A DNA stretch of 64,000 bases from Gamarada debralockiae (taxonomy: Eukaryota; Ascomycota; Leotiomycetes; Helotiales; Hyphodiscaceae), in the NCBI GenBank assembly GCA_002803225.1, contig NXFV01001363.1:1-64000 (forward strand). The letters are read 5' to 3'. The stretch's first letter is position 1. Each line of letters opens with the position of its first letter. Below the pieces are notes generated by a model. It searched no databases and had not been told where the DNA came from. It was given only the letters and a program-made list of their open reading frames with translations. The translations under genes and the position numbers were made by a program. Shown piece after piece: positions 24,818-36,650 of the stretch.

Positions 24818-25663
24818 GAATTTCAAGGTGTGGGTACGATGTGTTGATAATGTGTAAAAGGGTTATGATTTGTATGATTTGCGTTTGCTTTTGGCGTTCG
24901 TGGAGGATACCATTGACTTTCTATGACATGGAGCGGAATAAGATCCCATGGGGCGTTTTTAGGCTGCGACCGTGACAGTATTTGAGTTGCTGAGAGGGCA
25001 ACCCATATTTACTCATTTGCTTGTACAATAATGTCTCTATATACTGATCAATTGAAAGAATAAACTATATCTCCTTCACATTCAATGCGTAGGGTCTCTC
25101 GTAGCATGCTCTGTTCCGACATTGGCGTGGGAGACCGGGGAAGTCCTCATCTTGTTAGCATAAATTGACGTATGATTTTGTCTCAATCTTCCTGCCTTCA
25201 TGTTTTTATCTCATATTAATCATGGGTGAGGGGTGCCAGTTGCTGAGAGAAGATGTGGTACGAAATCCATTATCCTCCAATTTGACGTACTAGTAGTCAC
25301 AAACTAGCACGAAGTTGGGAATGCCATACTATCCTAGCCACTAGGGCCCATCATCAAGTTCTGTAAATAGAACACAAGTATCTCATTCACGCACAAGTTT
25401 ACTTTTAAGCAGAATGGAAGCAAGATGCCTCAGCCCCAGCCTTGACGAGAGCATGGATTGGATATAAGAGAGCTTCTCTTCGCAACGCAGCCTTAGAATA
25501 TGATTCTATCACTCTACGTTAAGTTCCTAACTAATCAACTAGAATGACAGCTAGAACTGAAGACGTCTTCTCAATATTTGAGACCCTAAGTTCTCCAATC
25601 GGCCTCTAGAACCAATATCAAATCCACATCACAGCACAATCCAATAACTCCACCACCTCTCGC
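24818..25663. other. Intergenic, no gene seen
   Basis: 3' region of the regulator and spacer before the CoA-transferase relic. AT-rich, no supported feature. Confidence 0.4.
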
Positions 25664-26536
25664 ATGAGCGATGCAACAGCCGCGGCTCTTGCCACGCTCG
25701 GCGCCTCCATGGCCGCCATCTTCCATTCTGGAACAGGCATCTCAGATCACAATACTATCGACGTCGAAGTAGCCGCTCTCCAACTCCTTTCCAACACCCC
25801 ACTCATATCGACTAAGAAAATCGGAGTAGTGACATCGCTTCGCCTCTAGGAGAAATGAGAGTCCTGGATAACACCCACGTGATAGCTGTACCCATCGCCG
25901 CACACATAGCAGCCGAGCTCTGCGTCGAGGTTGTGCATATCAGCTCACCGCAGCACCTCAATCCGCTGCTATAAACGTCGAGATAGATGTCTAATGGCGA
26001 GGGATCGCGTTTTGCACTTGATGGTGATTCCAGCAAAGAGGGTTCTTCCGCGCGCTGAAAGATGCGGATGTCTACGTCATTTCTTACCTTTTGTGGATAC
26101 CAAAGGTTTTGGTCATCTGGGCCAGTCAGAGACACGCCCGGGGTTCGTATATCTGGACTACCATGGTTGGAGAGTAAAGGGTCCGTAGAGTCAGCGTGGT
26201 AGGTTCGATCAGCTTGCTTGTGTGGCCACCGGCTTTTCGGCTGAGGAGGGATCGTTTGAGAATCCTTAAACTCCTGCCTACGTACCTGCATGTTGATTAT
26301 TTGGCGGCTATATTGGGGACTGCGGGGATGGCTGTTGCACTGGAGAGGAGGGCGAAAGAGTGCGGCAGTTGGCGGGTACATGTTGATTTGGCGAGGGTGT
26401 GTATGTGTGCAGGATCTGGGGTGTTTGAGAGGAAAGAGGTCGAAGGGCTGAAAGGGCTGGACTTGGAGGCGACGAGGGATGGGATGGTGGATGTTGAGGG
26501 GAAGACGGGGGGGACGAGGTATTTGCCAGCAAGGTG
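25664..26536 (+). pseudogene. CoA-transferase family III (CaiB/BaiF) relic
   Basis: Fragments in different frames line up in the order of a fungal family III CoA-transferase, which moves CoA between carboxylic acids: ATAAALATLGASMAAIFHSG, VLDNTHVIAVPIAAHIAAEL, then RALKDADVYVISY (after frame changes near 25960-26060), FDQLACVATGFSAEEGSFEN ending in a stop near 26268, and GMAVALERRAKECGSWRVHV followed by DLARVCMCAGSGVFERKEVE. The segment is much shorter than the usual 400-600 residues and needs several frame changes. It lies just upstream of the DyP peroxidase on the same strand, with no evidence of a functional link. Confidence 0.65.
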
Positions 26537-27028
26537 AGGTATGAGAAGATAAGGCCCTATTTGAGGTAGAGATGCTAAGCCGTTGAGAGCTTCTGAGTTA
26601 GCTGAGGGGATTATAGTATCACATATAGGGATCTGCCTGAATCGACTAAGGAAAAGATGCTTCAGGACAATTGAAGGCTCTATCTGATCTACATTCACAT
26701 TCGCTGCCTCTTTGGGTTTAGCGCATCAACTTCGCTTATGCACCTCGCTTACAGATGCTGCTTCTGACAGTGCAGCATATACTCAACAAACTATGTGACA
26801 AGAATCAGGCAAAGGTTCTGTGATACTATATGTAGTATGAGTGTAAACAAGACCGGTAAGATTATTTATAACGGGCTCCAGAGTCGATTATATTCTAGAT
26901 CCAGGATCCTAGGGCAACAAGCTACACGACGACCCTTACCAGTTCAGCCGAAACCTCAAGACCCCCAACCTCGACGTCTACCTGCAGTGACTCAACTGCC
27001 TACCGCTAAGCTGTCAACGAAGACAACA

Positions 27029-28150
27029 ATGAGCGGCCGTGTCCCTATCGAATCGCAACGCGTCGATGCGCCACTAACACAATCAGCGACCTTCCTCGTC
27101 CTGTCGCTAACTGAGGGTCCCGACACCATCCGAACTATACGCTCGACTCTCGCGGGCATCGATGGCCTCGCCAAGAACGTCGCCATTCGCGATCTCAATG
27201 CCTCATTTGCGTGTACCGTTGGCATCGGCAGCGATGTTTGGGACAGCATCACTAAACTCCCCCGGCCAAAAGAGCTCCATCCTTTCCCCACTGTCAAAGG
27301 CGAGGTCCATACCGCTGTCTCGACGCCTGGCGACCTGCTCTTCCATATCCGCTCGGAGCGAAGAGATTTATGCTTTGAGTTCGAGCGACAGATAATGGAT
27401 CTCCTCGGCGACGCTGTTAAGGTCGTCGACGAGACTGTTGGCTTCCGATACTTTGATATTCGTGACCTTCTTGGATTCGTCGACGGTACCGCTAACCCGG
27501 TTGGCCCAGCTGTTCCTGCTTCGATTCTCGTTGCTGAGGAGGACGCATCTGCTGCTGGTGGCAGCTATATTGTTGTGCAGAAGTATGTACACGACCTCAA
27601 AGGATGGAAGGCTCTCAAGGCCGAGCAGCAGGAGGCTATTATCGGCCGTACCAAGTTGGACAATATTGAGCTTGACGACGCGGTTTCCGGCCAGCAGGCG
27701 TCACATAAGACGCTGGCTACGATCGAAGACGAGAATGGTGACGAGCATGACATCCTCCGCGATAATATGCCCTTTGGCTCTCCTGGTTCAGGCGAGTTTG
27801 GAACATAGTAAGTAATTCTCGGAATAATACATCTCTATTCGGATAGCATTCACGAGTTTCCTCTACAAACCAACTCCAAGTGCCATAACTGCAGGTTCAT
27901 AATTGTCTCCGAGCTCATTGTTTCTCGCTTGTGATTCCTCTTCCCTACTTGATCTATGCTGACACCGAAATTTTCAAGCTTCATCGGGTACTCGCGGCGC
28001 CTGTGGGTCATCGAGCGGATGCTGCAACGCATGTTTGTTGGAGACCCTCCCGGGCTGCACGACCGCCTGCTTGACTTCTCAAAACCGCTGACGGGCACGA
28101 CGTTCTTCGCGCCGTCTGCTAGCCTGCTTACCAGCCTCGACTCCGACTGA
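27029..28150 (+). CDS. DyP-type (dye-decolorizing) heme peroxidase
   Basis: Two exons, 27029-27807 and 27979-28150, giving 316 residues; the 171-bp intron (gtaagt...ttcaag) interrupts a Tyr codon, and translation resumes as YFIGYSRRLWVIERML. The family signature GXXDG is present as GFVDGTANP at residues 149-157, with the catalytic Asp152. QKYVHDLKGW at about 185-194 carries the likely proximal heme His188, followed by GRTK, SHKTLATIEDENG, LRDNMPFG and the C-terminal FSKPLTGTTFFAPS. DyP enzymes use peroxide to oxidise dyes and phenolics. The length and motifs resemble the short, bacterial YfeX-like class. The frame stays open upstream to 26795, adding 78 basic residues that could be an organelle presequence. 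I prefer the ATG at 27029. Confidence 0.88.
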
Positions 28151-28433
28151 AATACCGTATCCTATCATGCAATTCAGCAATTCAGGTGATCTGTGGATTC
28201 AAAGAGATGTTTGTTGATCTGGATACTTAGCATTTGGGTCCGGATTTCGTCCTCTATCTATTTGGTATTGCAATTAGCTGTTACGACGTTATGGCTCACA
28301 TCTTTGTTTGGTCAAATTGTGGTTCCACAACGTGACTTCATTTCTTTGCGTAGGGACACTATAGTCATATACTAGAAATGAGAGAAAGTTGATGGCGGTA
28401 GTAAGTAGAGTTCCGGGATCACTGAGGAAGTTT
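28151..28433. other. Convergent intergenic
   Basis: Shared 3' region of the DyP gene and the second HET gene. Nothing recognised. Confidence 0.4.
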
Positions 28434-30460
28434 TCAAATTAATACGAACTCCTGCAGACCCTGGACAGCATCATCCTCATCAAGCCAAGCCTCACCATCC
28501 ATAATTCCCACAACAAATGCCGGACCTACAAATGACCATTTATCTCCCTTCCGCCGAAGCACAGCCGGAGCATCTGCCCCTTCCAGTAAAACGATAGAGT
28601 CGTCCACCATAGCCATATGAAACGCTGTGCCTGGTATTGTTGCATCAAGTAAAGTATCATGAACGAGGATCAAGGCCCGGTTGCCCATATTCCCCGAAAG
28701 ATGTATTGTGAAGTCCAATAATTCAGCAATTTCTGGAGGAACCTGACCGCTTCTGCTTGCGGATTTGGTCAACAGAGCAGCTGCCACGATTGAGCACTGG
28801 GACAGCTCGGTAGTCCAATGAAGCTCAGAAGCTTTGTCAGCGTTTTTCCACGTCTCAGCGACTCTTTCTCCGTTGGACAGGTCATATAGAGTACTAGGAT
28901 ATTGTAGAATATCTACCCATGCGTTGAATAAACGAGCGTCTGAGGAGTCGGAGTTGAATGTGACAAGTTTATGAAAGAAGTCGCCAGAGTCTTCGTCGGG
29001 ATATGACGGCGAAACTCCATCGACAAGACGCATCCATTCACGGAACAGCCTCAACCTGTGCACTAGCATCCTCAAGGAGTCGACTTCATTACCGATGAAA
29101 TCGTACCTCTCTTCTTTTAGTATCGACAGCGAACCTGACGGGAACTCGAGAGTGGCAAAGTCATTCTCTGCTCTAGTTATTATCGACCCTACAATTTGAC
29201 CTCTTACACGAAGCCGACCACTAGCTGGAGACAACGCAGGCAGGTGAGTTTGTGAGATTAGACATCCCTCCGTAGCATGGGTGGGTGGATTAACGAGTAT
29301 CACGTCCTCGTCCTGCCAGTCAGGAACCCAGCTAGGTAGATTTTGGGTGCGAGCGTTGCTGCTTGCATACTCTAGCATCCGAAGAGATCGAGAAGAATGA
29401 ATGATAGCAACGCACGCCTCTTCATATATTTTTTCCAATGGCTTTCCATAGTCTGGAACTGGCAACTGAACGCTGAGGGCGGAAAAAACAGCATATAGAC
29501 CGTAAATCTTATCTTTGGGATTGGTAGCTTGAAGATGGCGGACTTGGGATAGACCTGTCGTCAGGAGCTCAATTGTTCTGTCACCCCCGCCTTCGGAAGG
29601 TATGTGGAGGAGAGAATTTCGGAGGTCATCCCGTATTCTTATACTGAGGTAATTTTTCCATGCTCGAGCATCCAGTTCGTCGATGAATTCCTCAAAGATT
29701 AGGAATCTAGCAGCTTTGACATAAAGATCCCAAGATATTGTTTCGTTGCCGCAAATGACTTGACAATCTCTAGAAAACGCCACTTCTTGTAATGTCCAGA
29801 TCCGAGAATGCCATGAGTGGCAGAAGATGTGGTCCAGACATGTTGATACAGTTTCCAGTCTCCCCTCCTGCCGTAGTTTCTCTAAAAACGTTTCAGTGCT
29901 AAAACAGTTTTACGTGCCGTATGTCTTCACGTACCGTCATATCCCAGAAGCTTTCGCAACTCTCGTTTTGAAGGACAATTTCCGATTCGGCGAAGCCATT
30001 CAAACGTGCCAGCTGTATACTCCTCGCCGTTGCCTATCCAACACAGTGTTCGCTCGGCAGTGCGATATACCTCGCCCATCAGCGTAATCTGCATATTACG
30101 TTCTTTTAAACTCTCCTCAGTGTTTCCCTGGTCGATGCAGATAGCGTCAACCCAGAGATTTCTGTGCTGATCTGGTAATCGCAGGTACCGTAGAGCGTGA
30201 TTGCAGTTAGCGGTTATCAATAGTTGCTTTCCATCACATATACATAAAACGCTTCCTGTATGGGCACCCCAAACATATGAGAGTGCTTCATAACTATGCG
30301 TGTCTGACGGAAAGTCATCAAGCGAAGCCTCAAAGAGACTGACATTCAAAGGTGCGGAAAGATTTGATGAAGGATGGAGGCTGAGGATACGAATAGAACG
30401 AGAAGAGTGAAGGCGACGGTGTTGGAATTTCACTATTGGCCGACGTTTTCGTTTCGGCAT
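28434..30460 (-). CDS. HET-domain (heterokaryon incompatibility) protein
   Basis: Two exons on the minus strand, 30460-29935 and 29881-28434, with a 53-bp intron (gtacgt...ttttag), giving 657 residues. An earlier acceptor in the intron would run into a TAG, so the downstream one is chosen. The HET domain spans roughly residues 55-215: YEALSYVWGAHTG, LWVDAICIDQGN, ITLMGEVYRTAERTLCWIGN and, across the intron, SRIWTLQEVAFSRDCQV. It is followed by NPKDKIYGLYAVFS and LPSWVPDW, and the C-terminal AFVVGIMDGEAWLDEDD. It belongs to a different subgroup from the HET protein at 8985. A role in vegetative incompatibility is family knowledge; no partner is adjacent. Confidence 0.92.
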
Positions 30461-31028
30461 TGCTGAGTAACATGAGATGCTCGACAGGAATATCGCGTAT
30501 CACCTTGAGCTTTCAGTCTCTGCGTTCTACTGTAACGTGGCGCTTGGAAGCTCAGGTAATGAAGACTCTTACGATAATTTTGCTAGAAGATGGCGAACAG
30601 GTGGCAGTGTCGAGACTTGAAGTTGTGTTGTGCAACCTAGGGTTGGGATGCTTTTTCGGGGGCTCCAACCGCGCTATAAATTGAGGCTTGGAAGCCCATT
30701 GGACAGCGCAGGCAGGGGACGGGCCGCGACAGGTTTGAAGCTCCTCACATTCCCGAGACCCTAACATGAACTCGATTCGGTTTTTTCTGAGTACAGAAGT
30801 GAGGCTACGGTGGCAAAGGTCTGAGGGGAAAAACTCTGGCAGACTCTAACTCTACATGAGAAAATATCTTTCGGACAGACCTGTGGCTGCGATTGTTTGA
30901 GCTTCGAACCCCTTAGGGTCCCGCCTCTTGAGGTTATGCACGAGAACATTGTAAAACAGGCGACTGCGTCAAAGCTATTAAAAATAACGGTCTTGCCCTT
31001 AGTGTACTCTACATTAAGGTAATGTCAA
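30461..31028. other. HET promoter region
   Basis: About 570 bp upstream of the second HET gene and downstream of the methyltransferase, both on the minus strand. No gene seen. Confidence 0.4.
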
Positions 31029-31871
31029 TCACTTAGTAGTTAAAATAACCCAACCCTCGAACTTGACGCCTCCAAACTCCTGCCTCTCTTTCTCTAATAC
31101 GTCTTGGAGAACCCGTTGCCACATATTCTTCTCATCCTCCGTCCATCTCGCTCTAGCAGGTTCCGTGAACGGACCGCTAGCAAACTCTATAAGCCCTTCC
31201 AGATCTTCTGCCTTCACGACCAGCGTCTTGGATAACACTCGGACTCCAGCTCTATCAAACCCGGCCTTAACCATGAGATCAACGACTGCATCCGGGTTGT
31301 AGAGCTCCGCCCCGGAGTACTTCATCAGCGGGAGGTCAGGGCGAATCCGCCGCTGCGTTCCATGAATCACTTCTCCGATTCCGAAGCGCTTCCATGTTGT
31401 GATAACTGCCTGGCCGGATGGCTGAAGAGTCCGATGGATCTCTTTCACGCATGCCAGAGGGTCCACGAAGTTGAAGATACTAAAGTTGGTGATGGAATGT
31501 GTGAAATGCGCTTCGGGGAAGTCGAGCTTCTGCGAGTTCATCACGATGCCGGTCATTCGCTCTGGGTTGCAATTTGGTCTCACTATGGCCGAGTTGAATG
31601 CGTCGATCATCGCGGGGACCATATCTGTCCCGATAATCTTGGGTTGTACATCTGAGGGCACGCTCTTGAGGATGACGCTAGTCGCGGTGCCAGGGCCGCA
31701 GGCATTGTCGTGGATGATGGCGCTGCTTGAGATTGGGGCTACCTGATCCGTAATTTGAGCAAAGAGGTTGAGAGTGCTGTTTCCCGTCTGGCGTGGATAT
31801 ATCTGAGAAAGCTTGCTGAAGTAATTCGGGAGGTTACTCGGTCCGGTTGACGGCTTCTCGGAGTCAGTCAT
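31029..31871 (-). CDS. Class I SAM-dependent methyltransferase
   Basis: A 280-residue single-exon protein. Motif I is IIHDNACGPGTAT (residues 52-64), the SAM-binding glycine loop. Downstream come IIGTDMVPAMIDAFN (acidic residue after strand 2), SQKLDFPEAHFTHSITNFS (motif II/post-II) and LQPSGQAVITTWKRFGIGE (post-motif III). This is the UbiE/Methyltransf_11-25 type fold; the acceptor is unknown, and in fungi such stand-alone enzymes often act in secondary metabolism. No polyketide, peptide or terpene synthase is present in the window. There is no signal peptide, so it is probably cytosolic. Confidence 0.88.
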   Translation of the reverse strand: MTDSEKPSTGPSNLPNYFSKLSQIYPRQTGNSTLNLFAQITDQVAPISSSAIIHDNACGPGTATSVILKSVPSDVQPKIIGTDMVPAMIDAFNSAIVRPNCNPERMTGIVMNSQKLDFPEAHFTHSITNFSIFNFVDPLACVKEIHRTLQPSGQAVITTWKRFGIGEVIHGTQRRIRPDLPLMKYSGAELYNPDAVVDLMVKAGFDRAGVRVLSKTLVVKAEDLEGLIEFASGPFTEPARARWTEDEKNMWQRVLQDVLEKERQEFGGVKFEGWVILTTK

Positions 31872-32121
31872 TGTTGATGAGTATCAAGTTCTCCAATAAG
31901 AGATCAGTGTGAACGAATGAAATTTGATGGCAAGAAAATTTTTTTTCCAGAAGTCTATGGCAATAGTATTGTAAGAGAAGTCAATTGCAAAAGCATAAGA
32001 TCCTCAGTTGGCGCCCCTGTAAGACGTGCATGGCGATTGGATTAATTGACGTCATATGGCTTACTGTAAGAAGGATTTACGAACAGGGTCGATTTAGAAC
32101 TTGGGAAGGTGGATGCTGTTA

Positions 32122-32144
32122 CGAGCCTATCCGCATAAGTCCGT
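32122..32144 (+). repeat. Left terminal inverted repeat of the MITE
   Basis: 23 bases that match base for base the reverse complement of 32366-32388. Confidence 0.85.
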
Positions 32145-32365
32145 ATTTTTAGGGGCAAGGTGCCCTAAAGAAAATTTTAACTTAACCAATTCTTTATATA
32201 AAATATATAAGTTCAATTGTCAGTCTTATTTAGCGTCTTTTGTCTTTCGTCATCTAAAGTTATACAAGAATAACTCATAGTTTTTTGTAAGAATATATTA
32301 AAATCGGCCACTTGGTCGGGATAAGGCCAAATTAACGAAATCAGGCCCTGAAGGGTCACTAAAAC

Positions 32366-32388
32366 ACGGACTTATGCGGATAGGCTCG
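32366..32388 (-). repeat. Right terminal inverted repeat of the MITE
   Basis: Reverse complement of the left repeat at 32122-32144, followed by TTA. Confidence 0.85.
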
Positions 32389-33193
32389 TTACCAGGGGCC
32401 AGTACGCATGATGTATGTAACGCTAGACCAAATGCGGCTTGAAAAGACTCAATTCCAAAAATTTCTACTACTTCCTACAAGCGTAACCTTTTCCTTATAT
32501 CTATAACCTGACTTAGCTATTCGGTCTAGCCGTCAGTCAATCCGATATACTTAGCCTTACGGAAGGTCTAGTCTTTCGGTCTCTCCTGAATCTGGATGTC
32601 ACCATACCTTCGCAACAAGCTTAAACATACTCTGGAGTAGACTTACTCGAGAAGGAGAATTGCAACGTTGCATTAGTTCTTTGGGAATTTAGCTGGTCAC
32701 AAAAGTTACTGTAGTTTAGCGAAGGAGTCAAAACAGGCCTCTTAGCTCATTAGTCTAGGCGTGTTCACCATTACTCACTTTTACTCACGTTAACTCATCC
32801 AATATTACTGATAAAACAGCCCTGTTCATCTTTCCAAACAGATACAGATTTCTTGATGTTAGAATTGACGTCTGAAACCATCTGTTATTATTATTGTCCA
32901 AACCCTCCTTGCTCCATCTTTCATTCCTTTCCTCAAGCTGCAATTCTCCCCCGCTCAACAAATGTTCTTACCCACAAACACGAGAATCACATCATACGCT
33001 CCTGTCGAATTATAGTGGAGACTAAAAGCATGTCAAGTTGAATAAACTTCCACCTTCTTTACATTGGGGACAAAAGCTGTAATATCAGCTGAGGAAATAT
33101 TCCCCGTGAAATTTCTGCCACACTAAGGATAGTCGTTCTGCAATTGATATATTAAAGGGTCATTTGTGTTGATAGGTCTAGAAGCTACGGTGA

Positions 33194-33275
33194 TATCTAG
33201 GGACAGGCAGCAGGCTATCGGTACAGGCAACAAGATATCGGTACAGGCAACTAGCTATCGGGACAGGCAACAGGA
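33194..33275 (+). repeat. Short tandem repeat, about 20-bp unit, 4 copies
   Basis: Copies begin at about 33194, 33216, 33236 and 33256 with consensus tatcggtacaggcaacaagc. The first copy is 22 bases and diverged; the inner two are nearly identical. It lies in gene-free DNA between the methyltransferase and the F-box relic. Confidence 0.75.
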
Positions 33276-34805
33276 ATAAGCTGTATCAAGCTGTACATAT
33301 AACAGAAGGATTGAACTATGTAGGAAAGAGTAGAGATTTTGAATTGAAACTTTCGAAGCCTATTTTTGGACTAGCGCCATATGCACCTCAGTATTAGGGT
33401 TCTCATAACAACAATTTGGTCGCCTCGAAATTCGCTCAGAACCTTGGAATCGAGAGCCAGGTACGAGAAATACAAATGCTGCATCTGGTATTTGTTCGGC
33501 CAGGTGAGTAGCCCGGTATCCCTTTCCCAAACCTCCATGGCTTGTTCTCCGCAATGTTATTACCACCAATAATCATGGCAAAATCACGCGCCCAATTAGC
33601 CTTGTACAGGAAACCAGTGAGAATGACTCCGTCGGTGAGGTGGGGAGCGCAAACCATGGAGCTTTGTGTCGAGGCTGAGCCGTAGCTGTGAACTATGAAC
33701 TATGTGGATGGTTTTTTGAGGGTGGTGGGATAGAGTGGAGTCGAGAGGTGCGGATTAGGGCCATGAGGGTCGTGGGGGTCGTAAGGACTGGATAGCAGTG
33801 GAGCTTGGAGGATGATGTAGGCATTTGGTGAGGAAGATCCTCTGGATCTGGGCGGATCCCATGTGAACGTGCTGTAGCCAGCTGCGAGCACTGCATCGAC
33901 ATAGAAGGAGTCTTCCCAGCCCCAGTAGCTAAGGAAAGACTTTAGCTCCCTTACTATCTTTGAAGGGCTAATGAATTCGTACGTCTCATCTTATCCAAAC
34001 CCAGGTGTCATGAATTGCAAAATGTTGCTTCGCGCAGAGGGATTTTCATGAGTAGAGTACCCTGACTGGTGTGGAAAGTTTCGGTGATATTTTGTATCCC
34101 GCTGACTGAAACATAACTTGCGTTGTTTCAGGGTTCGATAACCATTCTGTCTCTGCTGAGCTGTCGGGAAAAGGAGGGAATGATGGAATAACAGTCGTTG
34201 CGATGATTGAGACTGGAATTAGAGGTCGGTATAAGTGCAAGAGGACGTCCCTGCTAGGACAGCAGTAAAACAAGAAATTGCAGCCAAGAGGCTGGAGAAT
34301 GTGTAGAAAGACATTGTCGGGGTTTGAATGTTTGAATTGAAGGAAGAGATATTGTGTGAAACTAGACGAGCATTTGATCAAATTCCAGATTCCCTTCAAC
34401 TCTTACCCGAAGTCAACATTCTCAATTATCCTTTTGTTTAACATCATAATCACCGTGCCTGGCTCATCTTTGAGTACGGTTACTAAAATTATTTTGTGGT
34501 TCGTATGTAAAAAGACATTTACGAGACAGGAAAGCCAATTTCCTTACGTGAGATTGTAGCTACCTCCCTTTCAGGGATTCGTCTCTCATAGCCTATTGTC
34601 GAAGAAGCAAGTTGAGTAACTGAGAACTTGCACATTGTTGCTCAAAAAACTCTACTTGATAAAGAGATTGTTCGAGATCCACGTAGAACAATATCAATAC
34701 TCAATTAGCTGTGTCGCAAGGCGATTCAATGTCAAAGTTAAAGCTTCCATTGTCGGTCAGAACATATTCAACGGAAGATGCATCAAAATTCCGATGCATT
34801 GCCGG

Positions 34806-36650
34806 TCAAGGATGGCACAAAGCATTCTGTAATCGCCATTTTGTCTCAATCAGTTCTCCATGATTAGATCCGTAGGCCCAAGAAGTCATGTTTTCGTTGA
34901 CGAGGTTCCATTGCCGCTTATCCGTCGTTCTCAGAGGACGAAACATCATCGGGAGTTCAGCAGGAGTCTCATCGCCAGCGTGCGGCATATCTTTTTCTGG
35001 ATTTCGGATCGACCGCCTGTGTCTGCAGTACAAATGGTTGTGTCTCTGAAAGCGACCATTGTAAGAGTCTCCAGTAACCCAAACTTCCAGCGATGGAATG
35101 CCTTTCGGTCCAAAGGCCCAATTAGCAAATTCAACAAGGATGTGTTCATATTCCATCATTTTCCATATCTGATTTCTTTCGGCGGATTCGACACGATTGA
35201 AGGAGCTAACATGTGGCCTTGAGCTGCCCAGTCGCTTATTCCATAGCCGGACTGGTGCTCTGTTGCGGTAGGAAGTTGTGATCCGTAGTCTAATAATAGC
35301 AGAACCTCTTTCTCTGTCGTATTTCCGATTCAGAGTTCTCGAAATCGAGTAAGTCTCTCGCATGGCTCTTGTTCGAGCATCCATATCCGACCCTGATTGC
35401 CTAATGTGCAAGATCTTTATAGTTTGACTTGTTGCGAAATGAGCAACGATAGGCCACTTGAAAAAGAACATGTAGCCGTTAGCAATTTTGTACCCAGAGC
35501 CGGCGACTGGAAATTGTGCTTCTAAGGAAAGAGATCGGAGATCGTACCAATATAGACTTATTGCAACCTAGCCCTAAGCACTCTAACCTAAGTCCCGCGA
35601 AAGGATGCTGCTCACCGGCGCCCGCCATCTCAAGCCTATCATTTTGAGTGATCGATAAGTCTAAATGGTCCTCCTCTTCGTCGAACGACTAGAGTCTGGG
35701 TTTCAATTTACTATCCTTTGATGATAGACGGATCTTGTCAGAGGCACCTTATTTTGAGCTATAGCCTTCCAGAAAGACAAAGCATTGTCTAGTCCTGACA
35801 CCGAGAGACGTGAGGCTGTTTTCACCGGCATCCAAGACTGCGTTTAGGAACCCGCACAAAATAGCGCAGTGACATAAATGTCAAGGATGAAAGTCTACTC
35901 AAAATGAGGGCTCTGACTAACTCGCACTCGACATTTAGAAGGTTCGTTTCACTTAGAGATAAACTTTCTCAACGGGAAAGAAGATCCCAAAGTGGTTTGA
36001 ATCGAGCTTCAGTATATGGTATGCCAGAAGATTCTTTGCAGGATCATCATCAACATCATAGACCCGGCCCTTCTTGGCCCAATTGGTGATATCTAGTCGG
36101 AGTTCTTCAAGGTATTTCGAGTTGCTCCTTAGAGCAGCACTGAGTGCGGCGAAGTCCGCAGCGCATCGCAGACCTGTCCATGAAAGGGAGTGCAGGGACC
36201 CGAACCCCGAGAGAGAAATTGGAAGTTCATGTCTCGGCCAGTGGGACATCCAGTCCTGGCAATGAGGAATATGGATTCAGGGAATTTTAGAAGAGATTCA
36301 GATGCCTGGCTTTTTCTCTTAGTATCTGGGAAGGAATGCAGGTACCCATCTCCCAGCTGAATCTGTCGGTAAGCTGGTTAACCAAAATATGTAGTGAATA
36401 CAGCGATGTTTCAAAGTATGATGGAAGCGTGACGGGGAATTGTGAATATGCTTCACATGGACGAGATTGCCTTTCGCAATAGTTCCGGGCCCGAAGAATG
36501 ACTCCAGATTTGGTTTTGCCAGTTTATTCTCGTTCTTGGCTTCGATAATGACCGTCTCGTATAATTTCGGGATGACAAAGTTATAAATCATCTTTGAAAC
36601 TTGACAAAGTTGCTTTATATCGTGTCCACTTTCAATCTGGACGCGTTAAG
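34806..36650 (-). pseudogene. F-box/leucine-rich-repeat protein pseudogene
   Basis: Minus-strand fragments in several frames follow the order of a large F-box family I associate with Leotiomycetes. The F-box end is VSKMIYNFVIPKLYETVII. Repeat-like pieces are GFGSLHSLSWTGLRCAADFA and YLEELRLDITNWAKK. The middle piece is LTRSVYHQRIVN. The C-terminal half includes TIKILHIRQSGSD and FANWAFGPKGIPSLEVWV. Stops separate the pieces, for example after VYHQRIVN near 35690, and no ATG with a complete F-box is left. Functional members would bring substrates to an SCF ubiquitin ligase. Family placement is from memory of conserved patterns and should be confirmed by search. Confidence 0.65.

Larger units (their letters stand above)
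32119..32391. mobile_element. MITE-like element with TTA target-site duplication
   Basis: A 267-bp AT-rich non-coding segment (32122-32388) bounded by near-perfect terminal inverted repeats. The left end is cgagcctatccgcataagtc plus cgt, and the right end read on the other strand begins with the same 23 bases, with similarity continuing a few bases further (gtatttttag against gtgttttag). It is flanked on both sides by TTA (32119-32121 and 32389-32391). A 3-bp TTA/TAA duplication is the hallmark of PIF/Harbinger-type elements. The element carries no transposase and would depend on one elsewhere. Confidence 0.8.
31872..34805. other. AT-rich gene-free region
   Basis: Apart from the MITE and the tandem repeat, about 2.9 kb with only short unrecognised frames on both strands. 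Confidence 0.4.

Noticed and set aside
30890..30945. gcttcgaacccc resembling a tRNA B-box on the minus strand
   Set aside because: No matching A-box or acceptor stem within tRNA distance.
28434..32000. Secondary-metabolite gene cluster around the methyltransferase
   Set aside because: No backbone synthase, P450 or tailoring set nearby; neighbours are HET, DyP and relics.
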